Of a stretch of DNA of 64,000 nt, positions 11,016 through 22,721 are shown piece by piece; positions within the stretch are counted from its first letter, which is position 1, and every line of letters starts with the position of its first letter. Source of the stretch: Enterobacter pseudoroggenkampii (GTDB lineage Bacteria; Pseudomonadota; Gammaproteobacteria; Enterobacterales; Enterobacteriaceae). The notes under the pieces were generated by a model. It worked only from the letters and a program-made list of their open reading frames with translations, searched no databases and had not been told where the DNA came from. Both the position numbers and the translations under genes were made by a program. Location of the stretch: NCBI RefSeq assembly GCF_026420145.1, contig NZ_JAPMLV010000001.1:434001-498000 (forward strand), read 5' to 3'.

Positions 11016-12182
11016 ATGAACTTACATGAATATCAGGCCAAACAGCTGTTTGCCCGGTATGGCTTACCGGCTCCGGTGGGTTATGCCTGTACTACCCCGC
11101 GTGAAGCAGAAGAAGCTGCATCTAAAATCGGTTCCGGCCCGTGGGTAGTTAAGTGTCAGGTTCACGCTGGTGGCCGTGGTAAAGCGGGCGGTGTGAAGGT
11201 TGTTAAGAGTAAAGAAGAGATTCGTGCGTTTGCTGAACATTGGCTCGGCAAGCGTCTGGTGACCTACCAGACAGACGCGAACGGCCAGCCGGTTAACCAG
11301 ATCCTGGTTGAAGCGGCGACCGACATCGCGAAAGAACTGTACCTGGGCGCGGTTGTTGACCGTAGCTCCCGTCGCGTGGTGTTCATGGCGTCTACCGAAG
11401 GCGGCGTGGAAATCGAAAAAGTGGCGGAAGAGACCCCGCACCTGATCCACAAAGTGGCTATCGATCCGCTGGCGGGCCCAATGCCTTACCAGGGTCGCGA
11501 GCTGGCGTTCAAACTGGGTCTGGAAGGTAAACTGGTTCAGCAGTTCACCAAGATCTTCATGGGTCTGGCAACCATCTTCCTGGAGCGCGATCTGGCGCTG
11601 ATCGAAATTAACCCGCTGGTGATCACCACCCAGGGCGACCTGATCTGCCTCGACGGCAAGCTGGGCGCTGACGGCAACGCGCTGTTCCGCCAGCCGGATC
11701 TGCGCGAAATGCGCGATCAGTCTCAGGAAGATCCGCGTGAAGCGCAGGCTGCACAGTGGGAGCTGAACTACGTGGCGCTGGACGGCAACATCGGCTGCAT
11801 GGTTAACGGTGCGGGCCTGGCGATGGGCACCATGGACATCGTTAAGCTGCACGGCGGTGAGCCAGCAAACTTCCTCGACGTGGGCGGTGGCGCAACCAAA
11901 GAGCGCGTAACCGAAGCGTTCAAAATCATTCTCTCTGATGACAACGTGAAGGCCGTTCTGGTTAACATCTTCGGCGGTATCGTCCGTTGCGACCTGATCG
12001 CCGACGGTATCATCGGTGCGGTAGAAGAAGTGGGTGTTAACGTTCCGGTTGTTGTGCGTCTGGAAGGTAACAACGCTGAACTCGGCGCGAAAAAACTGGC
12101 TGACAGCGGCCTGAATATTATTGCAGCGAAAAGTCTGACGGATGCAGCTCAGCAGGTTGTTGCCGCAGTGGAGGGGAAATAA
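11016..12182 (+). CDS. sucC: Succinyl-CoA synthetase beta subunit (ADP-forming)
   Basis: 388 aa, as in E. coli. It contains the ATP-grasp fold ([19 protein letters not shown]) and the nucleotide and Mg-binding region LIEINPLV. It pairs with SucD to convert succinyl-CoA and ADP to succinate and ATP. GAAGGA precedes the ATG. Its TAA overlaps the sucD ATG (TAATG), giving 1:1 coupling. Confidence 0.99.
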   Translation: MNLHEYQAKQLFARYGLPAPVGYACTTPREAEEAASKIGSGPWVVKCQVHAGGRGKAGGVKVVKSKEEIRAFAEHWLGKRLVTYQTDANGQPVNQILVEAATDIAKELYLGAVVDRSSRRVVFMASTEGGVEIEKVAEETPHLIHKVAIDPLAGPMPYQGRELAFKLGLEGKLVQQFTKIFMGLATIFLERDLALIEINPLVITTQGDLICLDGKLGADGNALFRQPDLREMRDQSQEDPREAQAAQWELNYVALDGNIGCMVNGAGLAMGTMDIVKLHGGEPANFLDVGGGATKERVTEAFKIILSDDNVKAVLVNIFGGIVRCDLIADGIIGAVEEVGVNVPVVVRLEGNNAELGAKKLADSGLNIIAAKSLTDAAQQVVAAVEGK

Positions 12183-13051
12183 TGTCAGTTTTAATTAATA
12201 AAGATACCAAGGTTATCTGCCAGGGCTTCACCGGTAGCCAGGGGACTTTCCACTCCGAACAGGCGATTGCTTACGGCACGCAGATGGTTGGCGGCGTAAC
12301 GCCAGGTAAAGGCGGCACCACCCACCTGGGCCTGCCGGTGTTCAATACCGTGCGTGAAGCCGTAGAAGCGACGGGCGCAACCGCGACCGTGATCTACGTT
12401 CCGGCGCCGTTCTGCAAAGACTCTATTCTGGAAGCGATCGACGCAGGCATCAAACTGATCATCACCATCACAGAAGGCATCCCGACGCTGGATATGCTGA
12501 CCGTGAAGGTGAAGCTGGATGAAGCAGGAGTGCGCATGATCGGCCCGAACTGCCCTGGCGTTATCACCCCGGGCGAATGCAAAATCGGCATCATGCCGGG
12601 CCACATTCACAAGCCGGGCAAAGTGGGCATCGTGTCCCGTTCCGGTACCCTGACCTATGAAGCCGTTAAGCAAACCACCGACTACGGCTTCGGCCAGTCC
12701 ACCTGCGTGGGCATCGGCGGTGACCCGATCCCGGGCTCTAACTTCATCGACATCCTGAAGCTGTTCCAGGAAGATCCACAGACCGAAGCGATCGTGATGA
12801 TCGGTGAGATCGGTGGTAGCGCGGAAGAAGAAGCGGCTGCTTACATCAAAGAACACGTGACCAAGCCAGTTGTGGGTTACATCGCGGGTGTGACTGCGCC
12901 GAAAGGCAAGCGTATGGGTCACGCAGGCGCGATCATCGCCGGTGGTAAGGGTACGGCTGATGAGAAATTCGCAGCGCTGGAAGCCGCAGGCGTGAAAACC
13001 GTTCGCAGCCTGGCGGATATCGGCGAAGCACTGAAATCCATCATTAAGTAA
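12182..13051 (+). CDS. sucD: Succinyl-CoA synthetase alpha subunit
   Basis: 289 aa. The CoA-binding N-terminal domain begins [21 protein letters not shown]. The phosphorylated His is in [10 protein letters not shown], near residue 247. [20 protein letters not shown] is the conserved family core. Last structural gene of the sdh-suc operon; its 3' UTR ends in a strong terminator and may give rise to an sRNA. Confidence 0.99.
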   Translation: MSVLINKDTKVICQGFTGSQGTFHSEQAIAYGTQMVGGVTPGKGGTTHLGLPVFNTVREAVEATGATATVIYVPAPFCKDSILEAIDAGIKLIITITEGIPTLDMLTVKVKLDEAGVRMIGPNCPGVITPGECKIGIMPGHIHKPGKVGIVSRSGTLTYEAVKQTTDYGFGQSTCVGIGGDPIPGSNFIDILKLFQEDPQTEAIVMIGEIGGSAEEEAAAYIKEHVTKPVVGYIAGVTAPKGKRMGHAGAIIAGGKGTADEKFAALEAAGVKTVRSLADIGEALKSIIK

Positions 13052-13136
13052 GTCCTCTCTGCTCCCCGAAAGGGGAGCGTTGAAGTATAAAAATGTCCGT
13101 TTCGACATGGTTGGCCGCTGTAAAGCGGCCTTTTTT
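13052..13136 (+). ncRNA. sdhX: Candidate SdhX/RybD-type sRNA from the sucD 3' UTR
   Basis: In E. coli the sdhCDAB-sucABCD 3' UTR is processed into the Hfq-dependent sRNA SdhX (RybD), which links TCA-cycle expression to acetate metabolism. Here the equivalent 85 nt hold two hairpins: GCTCCCC-gaaa-GGGGAGC (13061-13078) and the terminator stem GGCCGCT-gtaa-AGCGGCC plus six T (13113-13136). Between them lies a single-stranded stretch suitable for pairing. The assignment rests on position and structure, not on a remembered sequence match. Confidence 0.5.
13113..13136 (+). terminator. Rho-independent terminator of the sdh-suc operon
   Basis: Perfect 7-bp GC-rich stem with GTAA loop followed by TTTTTT. 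Confidence 0.92.
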
Positions 13137-13781
13137 ATTGCCTGCCGGGCGTCATGCAATAGTCACAAATAGGTGTTAATTAGAGAGGATGTAAAAGTAA
13201 AATAATTGTTATTTATTTGCCTTAAAGAGAGCAGATGGAAAAAAACGAAAAACCCACTAAAATTTATGTCCTGAATAAATCGGCATTCAGACTACTAAGT
13301 TAATAAAAATCACTTCTGTTTATATTCACCCGTCGATTCGATAACCTTAATTGTATTTTATATACATATCTTTAACATGGTCTTTACTATGTTCACCGCA
13401 TCAAAACACAATTAACATAACAGATTGTTTTTGATTTAAATCAATGTTTAATGTTTGGAAAAACACACCAAAAGGCGCTAAATTGTCCCCGATCAAAATG
13501 GCCGAAAAGTGGTAATTTTGCTATAAATTGATCACCGTCGAAAAACGTAAATGTGATTCAATAAAAACCTGTTTATTGTAAGGGTTTTGCAGCGTATTAT
13601 ATTTGCGGGATCAATTTGAGTTTTTTATTAACGTATTTGTAACCTCACGTCATCGTTTTTATCCTCCTTTAGGGTAATAACGACGACAAGGATGCGAATA
13701 ATTTGTATTGGGGCATGCGTGTGGATCTCTTTCTGACGGGGTTCACTCTCGGAGTCTTCATGCGATGAGCAAGGAGTCATG
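13137..13781 (+). promoter_or_regulatory. cydA upstream control region with two FNR-type boxes
   Basis: 645 nt, AT-rich, without a credible gene; E. coli K-12 carries mngRAB between sucD and this region, here absent. Two FNR-like palindromes: TTGATTTAAATCAA at 13431-13444 (perfect TTGAT-N4-ATCAA) and TTGTCCCCGATCAA at 13483-13496 (one mismatch). E. coli cydAB is repressed by FNR and activated by ArcA from a comparable region; ArcA sites are not assigned individually here. Confidence 0.7.
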
Positions 13782-15350
13782 ATGTTAGATATAGTCGAAC
13801 TGTCGCGCTTACAGTTTGCCTTGACCGCGATGTACCACTTCCTTTTTGTGCCACTGACGCTCGGTATGGCGTTCCTGCTGGCCATCATGGAAACGGTATA
13901 CGTTCTCTCCGGCAAACAGATTTATAAAGATATGACCAAGTTCTGGGGCAAGTTGTTTGGTATCAACTTCGCACTGGGCGTGGCAACCGGTCTGACTATG
14001 GAGTTCCAGTTCGGGACTAACTGGTCTTACTATTCCCACTATGTAGGGGATATCTTCGGTGCGCCGCTGGCCATTGAAGGTCTGATGGCATTCTTCCTCG
14101 AATCCACCTTTGTAGGTCTGTTCTTCTTCGGTTGGGACCGTCTGGGTAAAGTCCAGCATATGGCGGTGACCTGGCTGGTGGCATTAGGTTCGAACCTGTC
14201 CGCGCTGTGGATCCTGGTGGCGAACGGCTGGATGCAGAACCCGATCGCGTCTGATTTCAACTTCGAAACCATGCGTATGGAGATGGTCAGCTTTGCCGAG
14301 CTGGTCCTGAACCCGGTTGCGCAGGTTAAATTCGTTCACACCGTCGCTTCTGGCTATGTGTGCGGCGCAATGTTTATCCTGGGTATCAGTTCTTACTACA
14401 TGCTGCGCGGTCGTGACTTCGCGTTTGCTAAGCGCTCCTTTGCTATCGCGGCAAGCTTCGGTATGGCTGCAATCCTCTCTGTTATCGTTCTGGGTGATGA
14501 ATCCGGTTACGAAATGGGTGACGTGCAGAAAACCAAACTGGCCGCCATCGAAGCCGAATGGGAAACCCAACCGGCGCCTGCGGCCTTTACGCTGTTCGGT
14601 ATTCCGGATCAGGACGCGCAGCAAAACCACTTCGCGATTCAGATCCCTTACGCGCTGGGTATCATCGCCACCCGTTCTGTTGATAAGCAGGTGACGGGGC
14701 TGAAAGAGCTGATGGTTCAGCACGAAGAGCGTATCCGTAACGGTATGAAAGCCTACTCGCTGCTGGAACAGCTGCGTGCCGGTTCTACCGACCAGGCCGT
14801 TCGCGACCAGTTCAATAACGTGAAGAAAGATCTGGGTTACGGTCTGCTGCTGAAGCGCTATACCCCGAACGTGTCTGATGCGACAGAAGCACAGATCCAG
14901 ATGGCAACCAAAGACTCGATTCCACGCGTTGCGCCTCTGTACTTCGCATTCCGTATCATGGTGGGCTGCGGCATCATCATGCTGCTGATCATTGCGGCGT
15001 CCTTCTGGTCCGTGATTCGCAACCGCATCGGCGAGAAAAAATGGCTGCTGCGCACTGCGCTGTACGGTATTCCACTGCCGTGGATCGCAATCGAATCCGG
15101 CTGGTTTGTGGCGGAGTATGGCCGTCAGCCATGGGCGATTGGTGAGGTACTGCCAACGGCGGTAGCGAACTCCTCCCTGACAGCGGGCGACCTGATCTTC
15201 TCCATGCTGCTGATTTGTGGTCTGTACACCCTGTTCCTGGTAGCTGAACTGTTCCTGATGTTCAAGTTCGCGCGCCTTGGCCCAAGCAGCCTGAAAACCG
15301 GTCGCTATCACTACGAGCAGTCCACTGCGACTACTCAGCCGGCACGCTAA
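13782..15350 (+). CDS. cydA: Cytochrome bd-I ubiquinol oxidase subunit I
   Basis: 522 aa starting [23 protein letters not shown] 13782 is chosen over the adjacent ATG 13779 because AAGGAG (13771-13776) is 5 nt from it and the length then equals E. coli CydA. His19 (haem ligand) is in AMYHF; the long periplasmic Q-loop contains the quinol-binding segment [20 protein letters not shown]. It is an inner-membrane oxidase with high oxygen affinity, used in microaerobic growth. First gene of cydABX-ybgE. Confidence 0.98.
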   Translation: MLDIVELSRLQFALTAMYHFLFVPLTLGMAFLLAIMETVYVLSGKQIYKDMTKFWGKLFGINFALGVATGLTMEFQFGTNWSYYSHYVGDIFGAPLAIEGLMAFFLESTFVGLFFFGWDRLGKVQHMAVTWLVALGSNLSALWILVANGWMQNPIASDFNFETMRMEMVSFAELVLNPVAQVKFVHTVASGYVCGAMFILGISSYYMLRGRDFAFAKRSFAIAASFGMAAILSVIVLGDESGYEMGDVQKTKLAAIEAEWETQPAPAAFTLFGIPDQDAQQNHFAIQIPYALGIIATRSVDKQVTGLKELMVQHEERIRNGMKAYSLLEQLRAGSTDQAVRDQFNNVKKDLGYGLLLKRYTPNVSDATEAQIQMATKDSIPRVAPLYFAFRIMVGCGIIMLLIIAASFWSVIRNRIGEKKWLLRTALYGIPLPWIAIESGWFVAEYGRQPWAIGEVLPTAVANSSLTAGDLIFSMLLICGLYTLFLVAELFLMFKFARLGPSSLKTGRYHYEQSTATTQPAR

Positions 15351-15365
15351 GACAGGAGTCATCAA

Positions 15366-16505
15366 ATGATCGATTATGAAGTATTGCGTTTTATCTGGTG
15401 GCTGTTGATCGGCGTTCTGCTGATCGGTTTCGCCGTCACGGATGGTTTCGACATGGGGGTGGGGATGCTCACCCGTTTCCTCGGTCGTAATGACACCGAG
15501 CGTCGAATCATGATCAACTCCATCGCCCCACACTGGGACGGTAACCAGGTGTGGCTGATCACCGCAGGCGGCGCGCTGTTCGCTGCCTGGCCGATGGTCT
15601 ACGCGGCTGCGTTCTCCGGCTTCTACGTGGCGATGATTCTGGTGCTGGCTTCTTTATTCTTCCGTCCGGTCGGTTTCGACTACCGTTCCAAGATTGAAGA
15701 CACCCGCTGGCGCAACATGTGGGACTGGGGCATCTTCATCGGTAGCTTCGTTCCACCGCTGGTCATCGGCGTGGCGTTCGGTAACCTGCTGCAGGGCGTG
15801 CCGTTCCACCTGGACGAGTACATGCGTCTCTACTACACCGGTAACTTCTTCCAGCTGCTGAATCCGTTTGGTCTGCTGGCCGGCGTAGTGAGCGTGGCGA
15901 TGATCATCACTCAGGGCGCAACCTACCTGCAGATGCGTACGGTTGGTGAACTGCACCTGCGTTCTCGCGTGACGGCTCAGGTCGCTGCGCTGGTCACGCT
16001 GGTCTGCTTCGCACTGGCTGGTGTGTGGGTGGTGTACGGCATTGATGGCTACGTGGTGACGTCTGCGATTAACCATACTGCGCCGTCTAATCCGCTGACC
16101 AAAGAAGTGGCGCGTCAGGCAGGTGCATGGCTGGTGAACTTTAACAATACCCCTGCGCTGTGGGCTATTCCGGCTCTGGGCGTATTGCTGCCGCTGCTGA
16201 CCGTGTTGACGTCCCGTCTGGAGAAAGGCGCTCTGGCGTTCGTGTTCTCATCACTGACCCTGGCGTGCATCATCCTGACATCGGGTATTGCGATGTTCCC
16301 ATTCGTCATGCCATCCAGCACCATGCTGAATGCTAGCCTGACCATGTGGGATGCAACGTCCAGCCATATGACGCTGAACCTGATGACATATGTTGCTTGC
16401 GTATTCGTTCCGATTGTTCTGGCCTACACCATCTGGTGTTACTGGAAAATGTTCGGTCGCATCACGAAAGAACATATCGAAAGCAACACCCACTCTATGT
16501 ACTAA
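15366..16505 (+). CDS. cydB: Cytochrome bd-I ubiquinol oxidase subunit II
   Basis: 379 aa, the E. coli length, with eight or nine predicted TM helices. It begins MIDYEVLRFIWWLLIGVLLI and carries the FAVTDGFDMGVGML motif of the family. It stabilises CydA and forms the proton/oxygen channel side of the bd oxidase. It lies 15 nt downstream of cydA. Confidence 0.98.
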   Translation: MIDYEVLRFIWWLLIGVLLIGFAVTDGFDMGVGMLTRFLGRNDTERRIMINSIAPHWDGNQVWLITAGGALFAAWPMVYAAAFSGFYVAMILVLASLFFRPVGFDYRSKIEDTRWRNMWDWGIFIGSFVPPLVIGVAFGNLLQGVPFHLDEYMRLYYTGNFFQLLNPFGLLAGVVSVAMIITQGATYLQMRTVGELHLRSRVTAQVAALVTLVCFALAGVWVVYGIDGYVVTSAINHTAPSNPLTKEVARQAGAWLVNFNNTPALWAIPALGVLLPLLTVLTSRLEKGALAFVFSSLTLACIILTSGIAMFPFVMPSSTMLNASLTMWDATSSHMTLNLMTYVACVFVPIVLAYTIWCYWKMFGRITKEHIESNTHSMY

Positions 16506-16519
16506 GTAAGGAGCTGAAT

Positions 16520-16633
16520 ATGTGGTATTTCGCATGGATTTTAGGGACGCTTCTTGCCTGTGCATTTGGTGTCATCACTGCCCTGGCGCTTGAGCACGTA
16601 GAAGCGACCAAAGCGGGTGAAGAAAAACACTGA
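16520..16633 (+). CDS. cydX: Cytochrome bd-I accessory small subunit
   Basis: A 37-residue protein, MWYFAWILGTLLACAFGVI then TALALEHVEATKAGEEKH, with one TM helix and a charged tail. In E. coli CydX is required for bd-I stability and activity. It has a good Shine-Dalgarno (AAGGAG, 16508-16513), starts 14 nt after cydB, and its TGA overlaps the ybgE ATG (TGATG). Confidence 0.96.
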   Translation: MWYFAWILGTLLACAFGVITALALEHVEATKAGEEKH

Positions 16634-16923
16634 TGAATATTATCGCGAAACTTTACGCGGTAATGGACAAGCGCCCGTTACGGGCGCTTTCTTTAGTGAT
16701 GGCATTACTGCTGGCAGGTTGTATCTTCTGGGACCCTTCGCGCTTTGCAGCGAAAACCAGCGAGCTTGAAATCTGGCACGGCTTCCTCATTATGTGGGCG
16801 GTGTGTGCAGGTGTGATCCACGGCGTGGGCTTTCGTCCGAAAGCCGTTCACTGGCAGGGAATTTTTTGCCCGCTGATTGCCGATCTGGTGCTTCTCGCCG
16901 GTTTGATTTTCTTCTTCTTCTGA
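16633..16923 (+). CDS. ybgE: Cyd operon inner-membrane protein YbgE
   Basis: 96 aa with three predicted hydrophobic segments (SLVMALLLAGCIFW, GFLIMWAVCAGVIHG, LIADLVLLAGLIFFFF). It is coupled to cydX by a TGATG overlap, as in E. coli, where YbgE belongs to the cyd operon but its role is not firmly established. A GGGCT/AGCCC hairpin at 16944-16967 follows; its tail is AAATTT, so termination there is uncertain. Confidence 0.92.
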   Translation: MNIIAKLYAVMDKRPLRALSLVMALLLAGCIFWDPSRFAAKTSELEIWHGFLIMWAVCAGVIHGVGFRPKAVHWQGIFCPLIADLVLLAGLIFFFF

Positions 16924-17071
16924 ATAAGAAATGTCCGTTAACGTTATGGGCTTACCCGAGCCCATAAAAATTTACTCTCCGTTTACTTTCCCCCATTCCC
17001 AACCCTCTTTCCCGCGCGTATAGTAGCGAAGTTTAAAAGCATTAACTTTTGTTGCATTACCGGGATGTAAA

Positions 17072-18165
<1,094 letters not shown>

Positions 18166-18168
18166 ACC

Positions 18169-18597
18169 ATGGCCAGATCGCGTGGACGAGGTCGTCGCGA
18201 GCTCAAGTCCGAAATCAATATCGTTCCACTGCTGGACGTCCTGTTGGTACTGCTGCTGATCTTCATGGCGACAGCGCCAATCATTACCCAGAGCGTGGAA
18301 GTGGATCTGCCGGATGCGACAGAATCACAGGCGGTGAGCACCAATGACGATCCTCCGGTTATCATTGAGGTTTCCGGCGTAGGGCAATACAGCGTCGTGG
18401 TAGAGAAAGATCGTATGGATCAGCTGCCGCCTGAGCAGGTGATTGCTGAAGCGCAGCGTCGCCTGGAGTCAAATCCGAAAACGGTCTTCTTAATCGGTGG
18501 CGCGAAAGACGTACCCTACGATGAAATTATTAAAGCGCTGAACTTGCTACATAGTGCGGGTGTTAAGTCAGTTGGCTTAATGACCCAACCTATTTGA
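18169..18597 (+). CDS. tolR: Tol-Pal system protein TolR
   Basis: 142 aa, ExbD family. The single N-terminal TM helix holds the proton-pathway Asp in IVPLLDVLLVLLLIFM; a periplasmic domain follows, ending with HSAGVKSVGLMTQPI. It lies 3 nt after tolQ. Confidence 0.98.
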   Translation: MARSRGRGRRELKSEINIVPLLDVLLVLLLIFMATAPIITQSVEVDLPDATESQAVSTNDDPPVIIEVSGVGQYSVVVEKDRMDQLPPEQVIAEAQRRLESNPKTVFLIGGAKDVPYDEIIKALNLLHSAGVKSVGLMTQPI

Positions 18598-18625
18598 TCA
18601 TCCGCGTAGTTTTTGGGAACCGATA

Positions 18626-19927
18626 GTGTCAAAGGCAACCGAACAGAACGACAAGCTTAAGCGAGCGATAATCGTCTCCGCAGTGCTGCACGTTATTCTC
18701 TTTGCAGCGCTGATCTGGAGTTCGTTCGACGAGCATATTGATGCATCAGCCGGCGGCGGTGGAGGCTCTTCCATTGACGCCGTGATGGTGGATCCCGGTG
18801 CGGTAGTACAGAACTATAATCGCGAACAACAGCAGAAGGCGAGTGCCAAACGGGCTGAAGAGCAGCGTGAAAAACAGTCGCAACAGCAGGCGGAAGAGCT
18901 GCGTGAAAAGCAGGCCGCAGAGCAGGAACGTCTGAAGCAGCTTGAGAAAGAACGTTTGCAGGCGCAGGAAGCTGCGAAAGAGCAGGCGGAACAGCAGAAA
19001 CAAGCCGAAGAGGCCGCGAAGAAAGCACAGGAACAGCAAAAGCAGGCGGAAGAGGCGGCAGCAAAAGCCGCAGCGGACGCGAAAGCACAGGCTGATGCCC
19101 AGGCAAAATTAGCGGCAGAAGCGGCGAAGAAAGCCGCGGCTGATGCTCAGAAGAAAGCTGAAGCGGAAGCGGCGAAGAAAGCTGCTGCAGATGCTCAGAA
19201 GAAAGCTGAAGCGGAAGCCGCGAAGAAAGCCGCTGCTGATGCTCAGAAGAAAGCCGAAGCGGAAGCGGCGAAGAAAGCCGCTGCTGATGCTCAGAAGAAA
19301 GCTGAAGCGGAAGCCGCGAAGAAAGCCGCTCAGGACGCAGAGAAGAAAGCTGCTGCCGAGGCCGCTAAGAAAGCGGCTGCTGCTGAGAAAGCGGCAGCAG
19401 AAAAAGCAACTGCCGCGGAAAAAGCCGCTGCTGATAAAAAAGCTGCAGCTGAGAAGGCCGCTGCCGATAAGAAAGCCGCAGCTGAAAAAGCGGCTGCTAA
19501 AAAGGCTGCGGCAGCTGAAAAAGCCGCTGCCGCCGCAGGGGTTGACGATCTGCTGGGCGATTTGAGCTCCGGTAAGAATGCACCGAAAACGGGCGGTGGG
19601 GCGAAAGGAAACAACGCAGCGCCGACCGGAAGTGGTAACACTAAGAGTAACGGTGCGACCGGGGCTGAAATCAACGGTTATGCCGCGCAGATTAAATCCG
19701 CTATTGAAAGCCGATTCTATGATGCGTCTTCCTATACCGGTAAAACGTGTACGTTGCGTATAAAACTGGCTCCGGACGGCATGCTGCTGGATATCAAGTC
19801 GGAAGGTGGCGACCCGGCTTTATGTACTGCGGCCCTGGCTGCAGCGCGTCAGGCGAAGATGCCGAAACCGCCGTCTCAGGCAGTTTACGAAGTCTTCAAA
19901 AATGCGCCGCTGGACTTCAAACCTTAA
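18626..19927 (+). CDS. tolA: Tol-Pal system protein TolA
   Basis: 433 aa (E. coli 421), GTG start. Domain I: an N-terminal TM helix (AIIVSAVLHVILFAALIW) with the conserved SxxxH signature. Domain II (about residues 60-310) is a long helical periplasmic stalk of Ala/Lys/Glu/Gln repeats. Domain III, the C-terminal globular domain with the disulphide pair (KTCTLRI...ALCTAAL), binds TolB, Pal, phage g3p and colicins. It is longer than E. coli TolA mainly through the 48-bp repeat array at 19121-19360. Confidence 0.98.
   Translation: MSKATEQNDKLKRAIIVSAVLHVILFAALIWSSFDEHIDASAGGGGGSSIDAVMVDPGAVVQNYNREQQQKASAKRAEEQREKQSQQQAEELREKQAAEQERLKQLEKERLQAQEAAKEQAEQQKQAEEAAKKAQEQQKQAEEAAAKAAADAKAQADAQAKLAAEAAKKAAADAQKKAEAEAAKKAAADAQKKAEAEAAKKAAADAQKKAEAEAAKKAAADAQKKAEAEAAKKAAQDAEKKAAAEAAKKAAAAEKAAAEKATAAEKAAADKKAAAEKAAADKKAAAEKAAAKKAAAAEKAAAAAGVDDLLGDLSSGKNAPKTGGGAKGNNAAPTGSGNTKSNGATGAEINGYAAQIKSAIESRFYDASSYTGKTCTLRIKLAPDGMLLDIKSEGGDPALCTAALAAARQAKMPKPPSQAVYEVFKNAPLDFKP
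19121..19360 (+). repeat. 48-bp tandem repeats coding the TolA stalk
   Basis: Five in-frame units begin at 19121, 19169, 19217, 19265 and 19313, each encoding AxxAAKKAAADAQKKA-type heptad-like helix. The middle units differ by only a few synonymous bases; the fifth is diverged (QDAEKK). Such arrays change copy number by slippage or recombination. Confidence 0.9.
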
Positions 19928-19933
19928 GTTACA

Positions 19934-19957
19934 TTTTCCCCGTGCAAACGGGGAAAA
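19934..19957 (+). other. tolA-tolB intergenic hairpin
   Basis: Perfect 10-bp stem TTTTCCCCGT-gcaa-ACGGGGAAAA, 7 nt after tolA. There is no T tract after the 3' arm, so it looks like an mRNA-stabilising or attenuating hairpin, not an intrinsic terminator. Confidence 0.7.
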
Positions 19958-20061
19958 ATAGACCAGGTTTAGTCACAGGGTTCGGGTAGTTTTGTCTATT
20001 TGAGTTTGTTAACATTCTGCTAAATTATCGTGGGTAAGGTTACCCGGATAAGGGAGATATG

Positions 20062-21354
20062 ATGAAGCAGGCATTACGTGTAGCATTTGGTTTTTTAATG
20101 CTGTGGGCAGCAGTACTGCACGCAGAAGTACGTATCGAGATCACCCAGGGGGTGGACTCGGCACGCCCAATCGGTGTTGTTCCGTTCCAGTGGGCCGGTC
20201 CTGGCGCTGCACCTGAAGATGCCGGTGGCATCGTGGCGGCTGACCTGCGTAACAGCGGTAAATTCAACCCGTTAGATCGTTCTCGTCTGCCTCAGCAGCC
20301 GGGTAGCGCGCAGGAAGTACAGCCTGCAGCATGGTCTGCACTGGGTATTGATGCCGTGGTTGTGGGTCAGGTTACGCCTAACCCGGACGGCTCTTACAAC
20401 GTGGCCTGGCAGCTGGTGGATACCGGCGGTGCACCGGGTACCGTTCTGGCTCAGAACTCTTACAAGGTCACTAAGCAGTACCTGCGCTACGCGGCTCACG
20501 CTGCCAGCGATGCGGTATTCGAAAAACTGACCGGCATTAAAGGTGCGTTCCGTACCCGTATTGCTTATGTGGTGCAGACCAACGGTGGTCAGTTCCCGTA
20601 TGAGCTGCGCGTATCTGACTACGACGGCTACAACCAGTTCCTGGTGAAACGTTCTTCGCAGCCGCTGATGTCTCCAGCCTGGTCTCCGGACGGTTCTAAA
20701 CTGGCGTATGTCACCTTCGAAAGTGGCCGTTCAGCGCTGGTTATCCAGACGCTGGCAAACGGTGCTGTTCGTCAGGTAGCATCTTTCCCACGTCACAACG
20801 GTGCGCCTTCGTTCTCTCCGGACGGTTCTAAACTGGCGTTTGCGCTGTCAAAAACCGGTAGCCTGAACCTGTACGTGATGGACATTGGCTCTGGCCAGAT
20901 CCGTCAGGTGACCGACGGTCGCAGCAACAACACCGAACCTTCATGGTTCCCGGACAGTCAAAACCTGGCGTTTACCTCTGACCAGGCTGGCCGTCCACAA
21001 ATCTATAAAGTCAACATCAACGGCGGTGCTCCGCAGCGTATTACCTGGGAAGGTTCGCAGAACCAGAACTCAGACGTGAGCAGCGACGGTAAATTTATGG
21101 TAATGGTGAGCTCCAACGGTGGGCAGCAGCACATTGCCAAACAAGATCTGGTAGCGGGTGGCGTTCAAGTTCTGTCGTCAACGTTCCTGGATGAAACGCC
21201 AAGTCTGGCACCTAACGGCACGATGGTAATCTACAGCTCTTCTCAGGGGATGGGATCTGTGCTGAATCTGGTTTCTACAGATGGGCGTTTCAAAGCGCGT
21301 ATTCCGGCAACTGATGGACAGGTAAAATCTCCTGCCTGGTCGCCGTATCTGTAA
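20062..21354 (+). CDS. tolB: Tol-Pal system periplasmic beta-propeller TolB
   Basis: 430 aa. ATG 20062 is preferred to the adjacent ATG 20059 because AGGGAG is then 5 nt away and the length equals E. coli TolB. It has an N-terminal signal peptide ([21 protein letters not shown]), an alpha/beta D1 domain, and a six-bladed propeller with repeated SPDGSKLA / FPDSQNLAF blades that binds Pal. Cleavage before EVRIEITQG fits the TolB TolA-box. Confidence 0.98.
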   Translation: MKQALRVAFGFLMLWAAVLHAEVRIEITQGVDSARPIGVVPFQWAGPGAAPEDAGGIVAADLRNSGKFNPLDRSRLPQQPGSAQEVQPAAWSALGIDAVVVGQVTPNPDGSYNVAWQLVDTGGAPGTVLAQNSYKVTKQYLRYAAHAASDAVFEKLTGIKGAFRTRIAYVVQTNGGQFPYELRVSDYDGYNQFLVKRSSQPLMSPAWSPDGSKLAYVTFESGRSALVIQTLANGAVRQVASFPRHNGAPSFSPDGSKLAFALSKTGSLNLYVMDIGSGQIRQVTDGRSNNTEPSWFPDSQNLAFTSDQAGRPQIYKVNINGGAPQRITWEGSQNQNSDVSSDGKFMVMVSSNGGQQHIAKQDLVAGGVQVLSSTFLDETPSLAPNGTMVIYSSSQGMGSVLNLVSTDGRFKARIPATDGQVKSPAWSPYL

Positions 21355-21365
21355 ATAATAATTAA

Positions 21366-21911
<546 letters not shown>

Positions 21912-21920
21912 GAGAATTGC

Positions 21921-22712
21921 ATGAGCAGTAACTTCAGACATCATCTGTTGAGTCTGTCGTTACTGGTTGGAATAGCGGCCCCCTGGGCCGCTTTTGCTCA
22001 GGCACCAATCAGTAGTGTCGGCTCAGGCTCGGTAGAAGACCGGGTCACTCAACTCGAGCGTATTTCTAACGCTCACAGCCAGCTTTTAACCCAACTCCAG
22101 CAACAGCTCTCCGATAACCAGAATGATATTGACGCTCTCCGCGGTCAGATTCAGGAAAGCCAGTATCAGCTTAACCAGGTTGTGGAACGTCAGAAGCAGA
22201 TTTTGCTGCAGATGGATAGCCTGAGCAGTGGTAGTGCAGCACAAGCACAGCCAGCCGCGGGCGATCAGAGCGGTGCAGCGACATCAGCTCCGGCTGCGGA
22301 TGCTTCTGCTTCAACAGGTGCGCCTGTACAGAGCGGTGACGCGAATACGGACTACAACGCGGCCATTGCCCTGGTGCAGGATCAATCTCGTCAGGATGAC
22401 GCGCTTGCTGCGTTTCAGAACTTTGTTAAGAAATACCCTGATTCCACTTATCAGCCAAATGCGAATTACTGGCTCGGTCAGCTGAATTACAACAAGGGTA
22501 AAAAGGACGATGCGGCGTTTTATTTTGCCTCCGTGGTAAAAAACTACCCGAAATCGCCAAAAGCGCCTGATGCGATGTACAAAGTGGGCGTCATCATGCA
22601 GGACAAAGGCGACACTGCGAAAGCCAAAGCGGTTTATCAGCAGGTGGTCTCTAAATTCCCGGGTACCGAAGGTGCTAAGCAGGCGCAAAAACGTCTGAAT
22701 TCGATGGGATGA
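21921..22712 (+). CDS. cpoB: Cell-division coordinator CpoB (YbgF)
   Basis: 263 aa. A signal peptide ends at AFA-QAPISS. A coiled coil (about residues 35-100: VTQLERISNAHSQLLTQL) mediates trimerisation, then comes an Ala/Ser/Gln-rich linker, and a C-terminal TPR domain (NYWLGQLNYNKGKKDDA, MYKVGVIMQDKGDTAKA). CpoB binds TolA and PBP1B and couples peptidoglycan synthesis with outer-membrane constriction. It starts 9 nt after pal. Confidence 0.97.
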   Translation: MSSNFRHHLLSLSLLVGIAAPWAAFAQAPISSVGSGSVEDRVTQLERISNAHSQLLTQLQQQLSDNQNDIDALRGQIQESQYQLNQVVERQKQILLQMDSLSSGSAAQAQPAAGDQSGAATSAPAADASASTGAPVQSGDANTDYNAAIALVQDQSRQDDALAAFQNFVKKYPDSTYQPNANYWLGQLNYNKGKKDDAAFYFASVVKNYPKSPKAPDAMYKVGVIMQDKGDTAKAKAVYQQVVSKFPGTEGAKQAQKRLNSMG

Positions 22713-22721
22713 TTATCGCAT

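Noticed and set aside
14184..15533. 449-codon open frame opposite cydA
   Set aside because: Spans the cydA-cydB junction on the opposite strand; typical complement artefact.
16944..16967. Terminator after ybgE
   Set aside because: 9-bp stem followed by AAATTT; too weak a tail to call with confidence, and ybgC begins about 100 nt later.
19143..19565. Lys/Arg-rich 140-codon frame within tolA
   Set aside because: Alternative frame of the 48-bp repeat array; low complexity arises from the repeats.
19934..19957. Intrinsic terminator between tolA and tolB
   Set aside because: The stem is strong but is followed by AATAGACC with no T tract on the plus strand.
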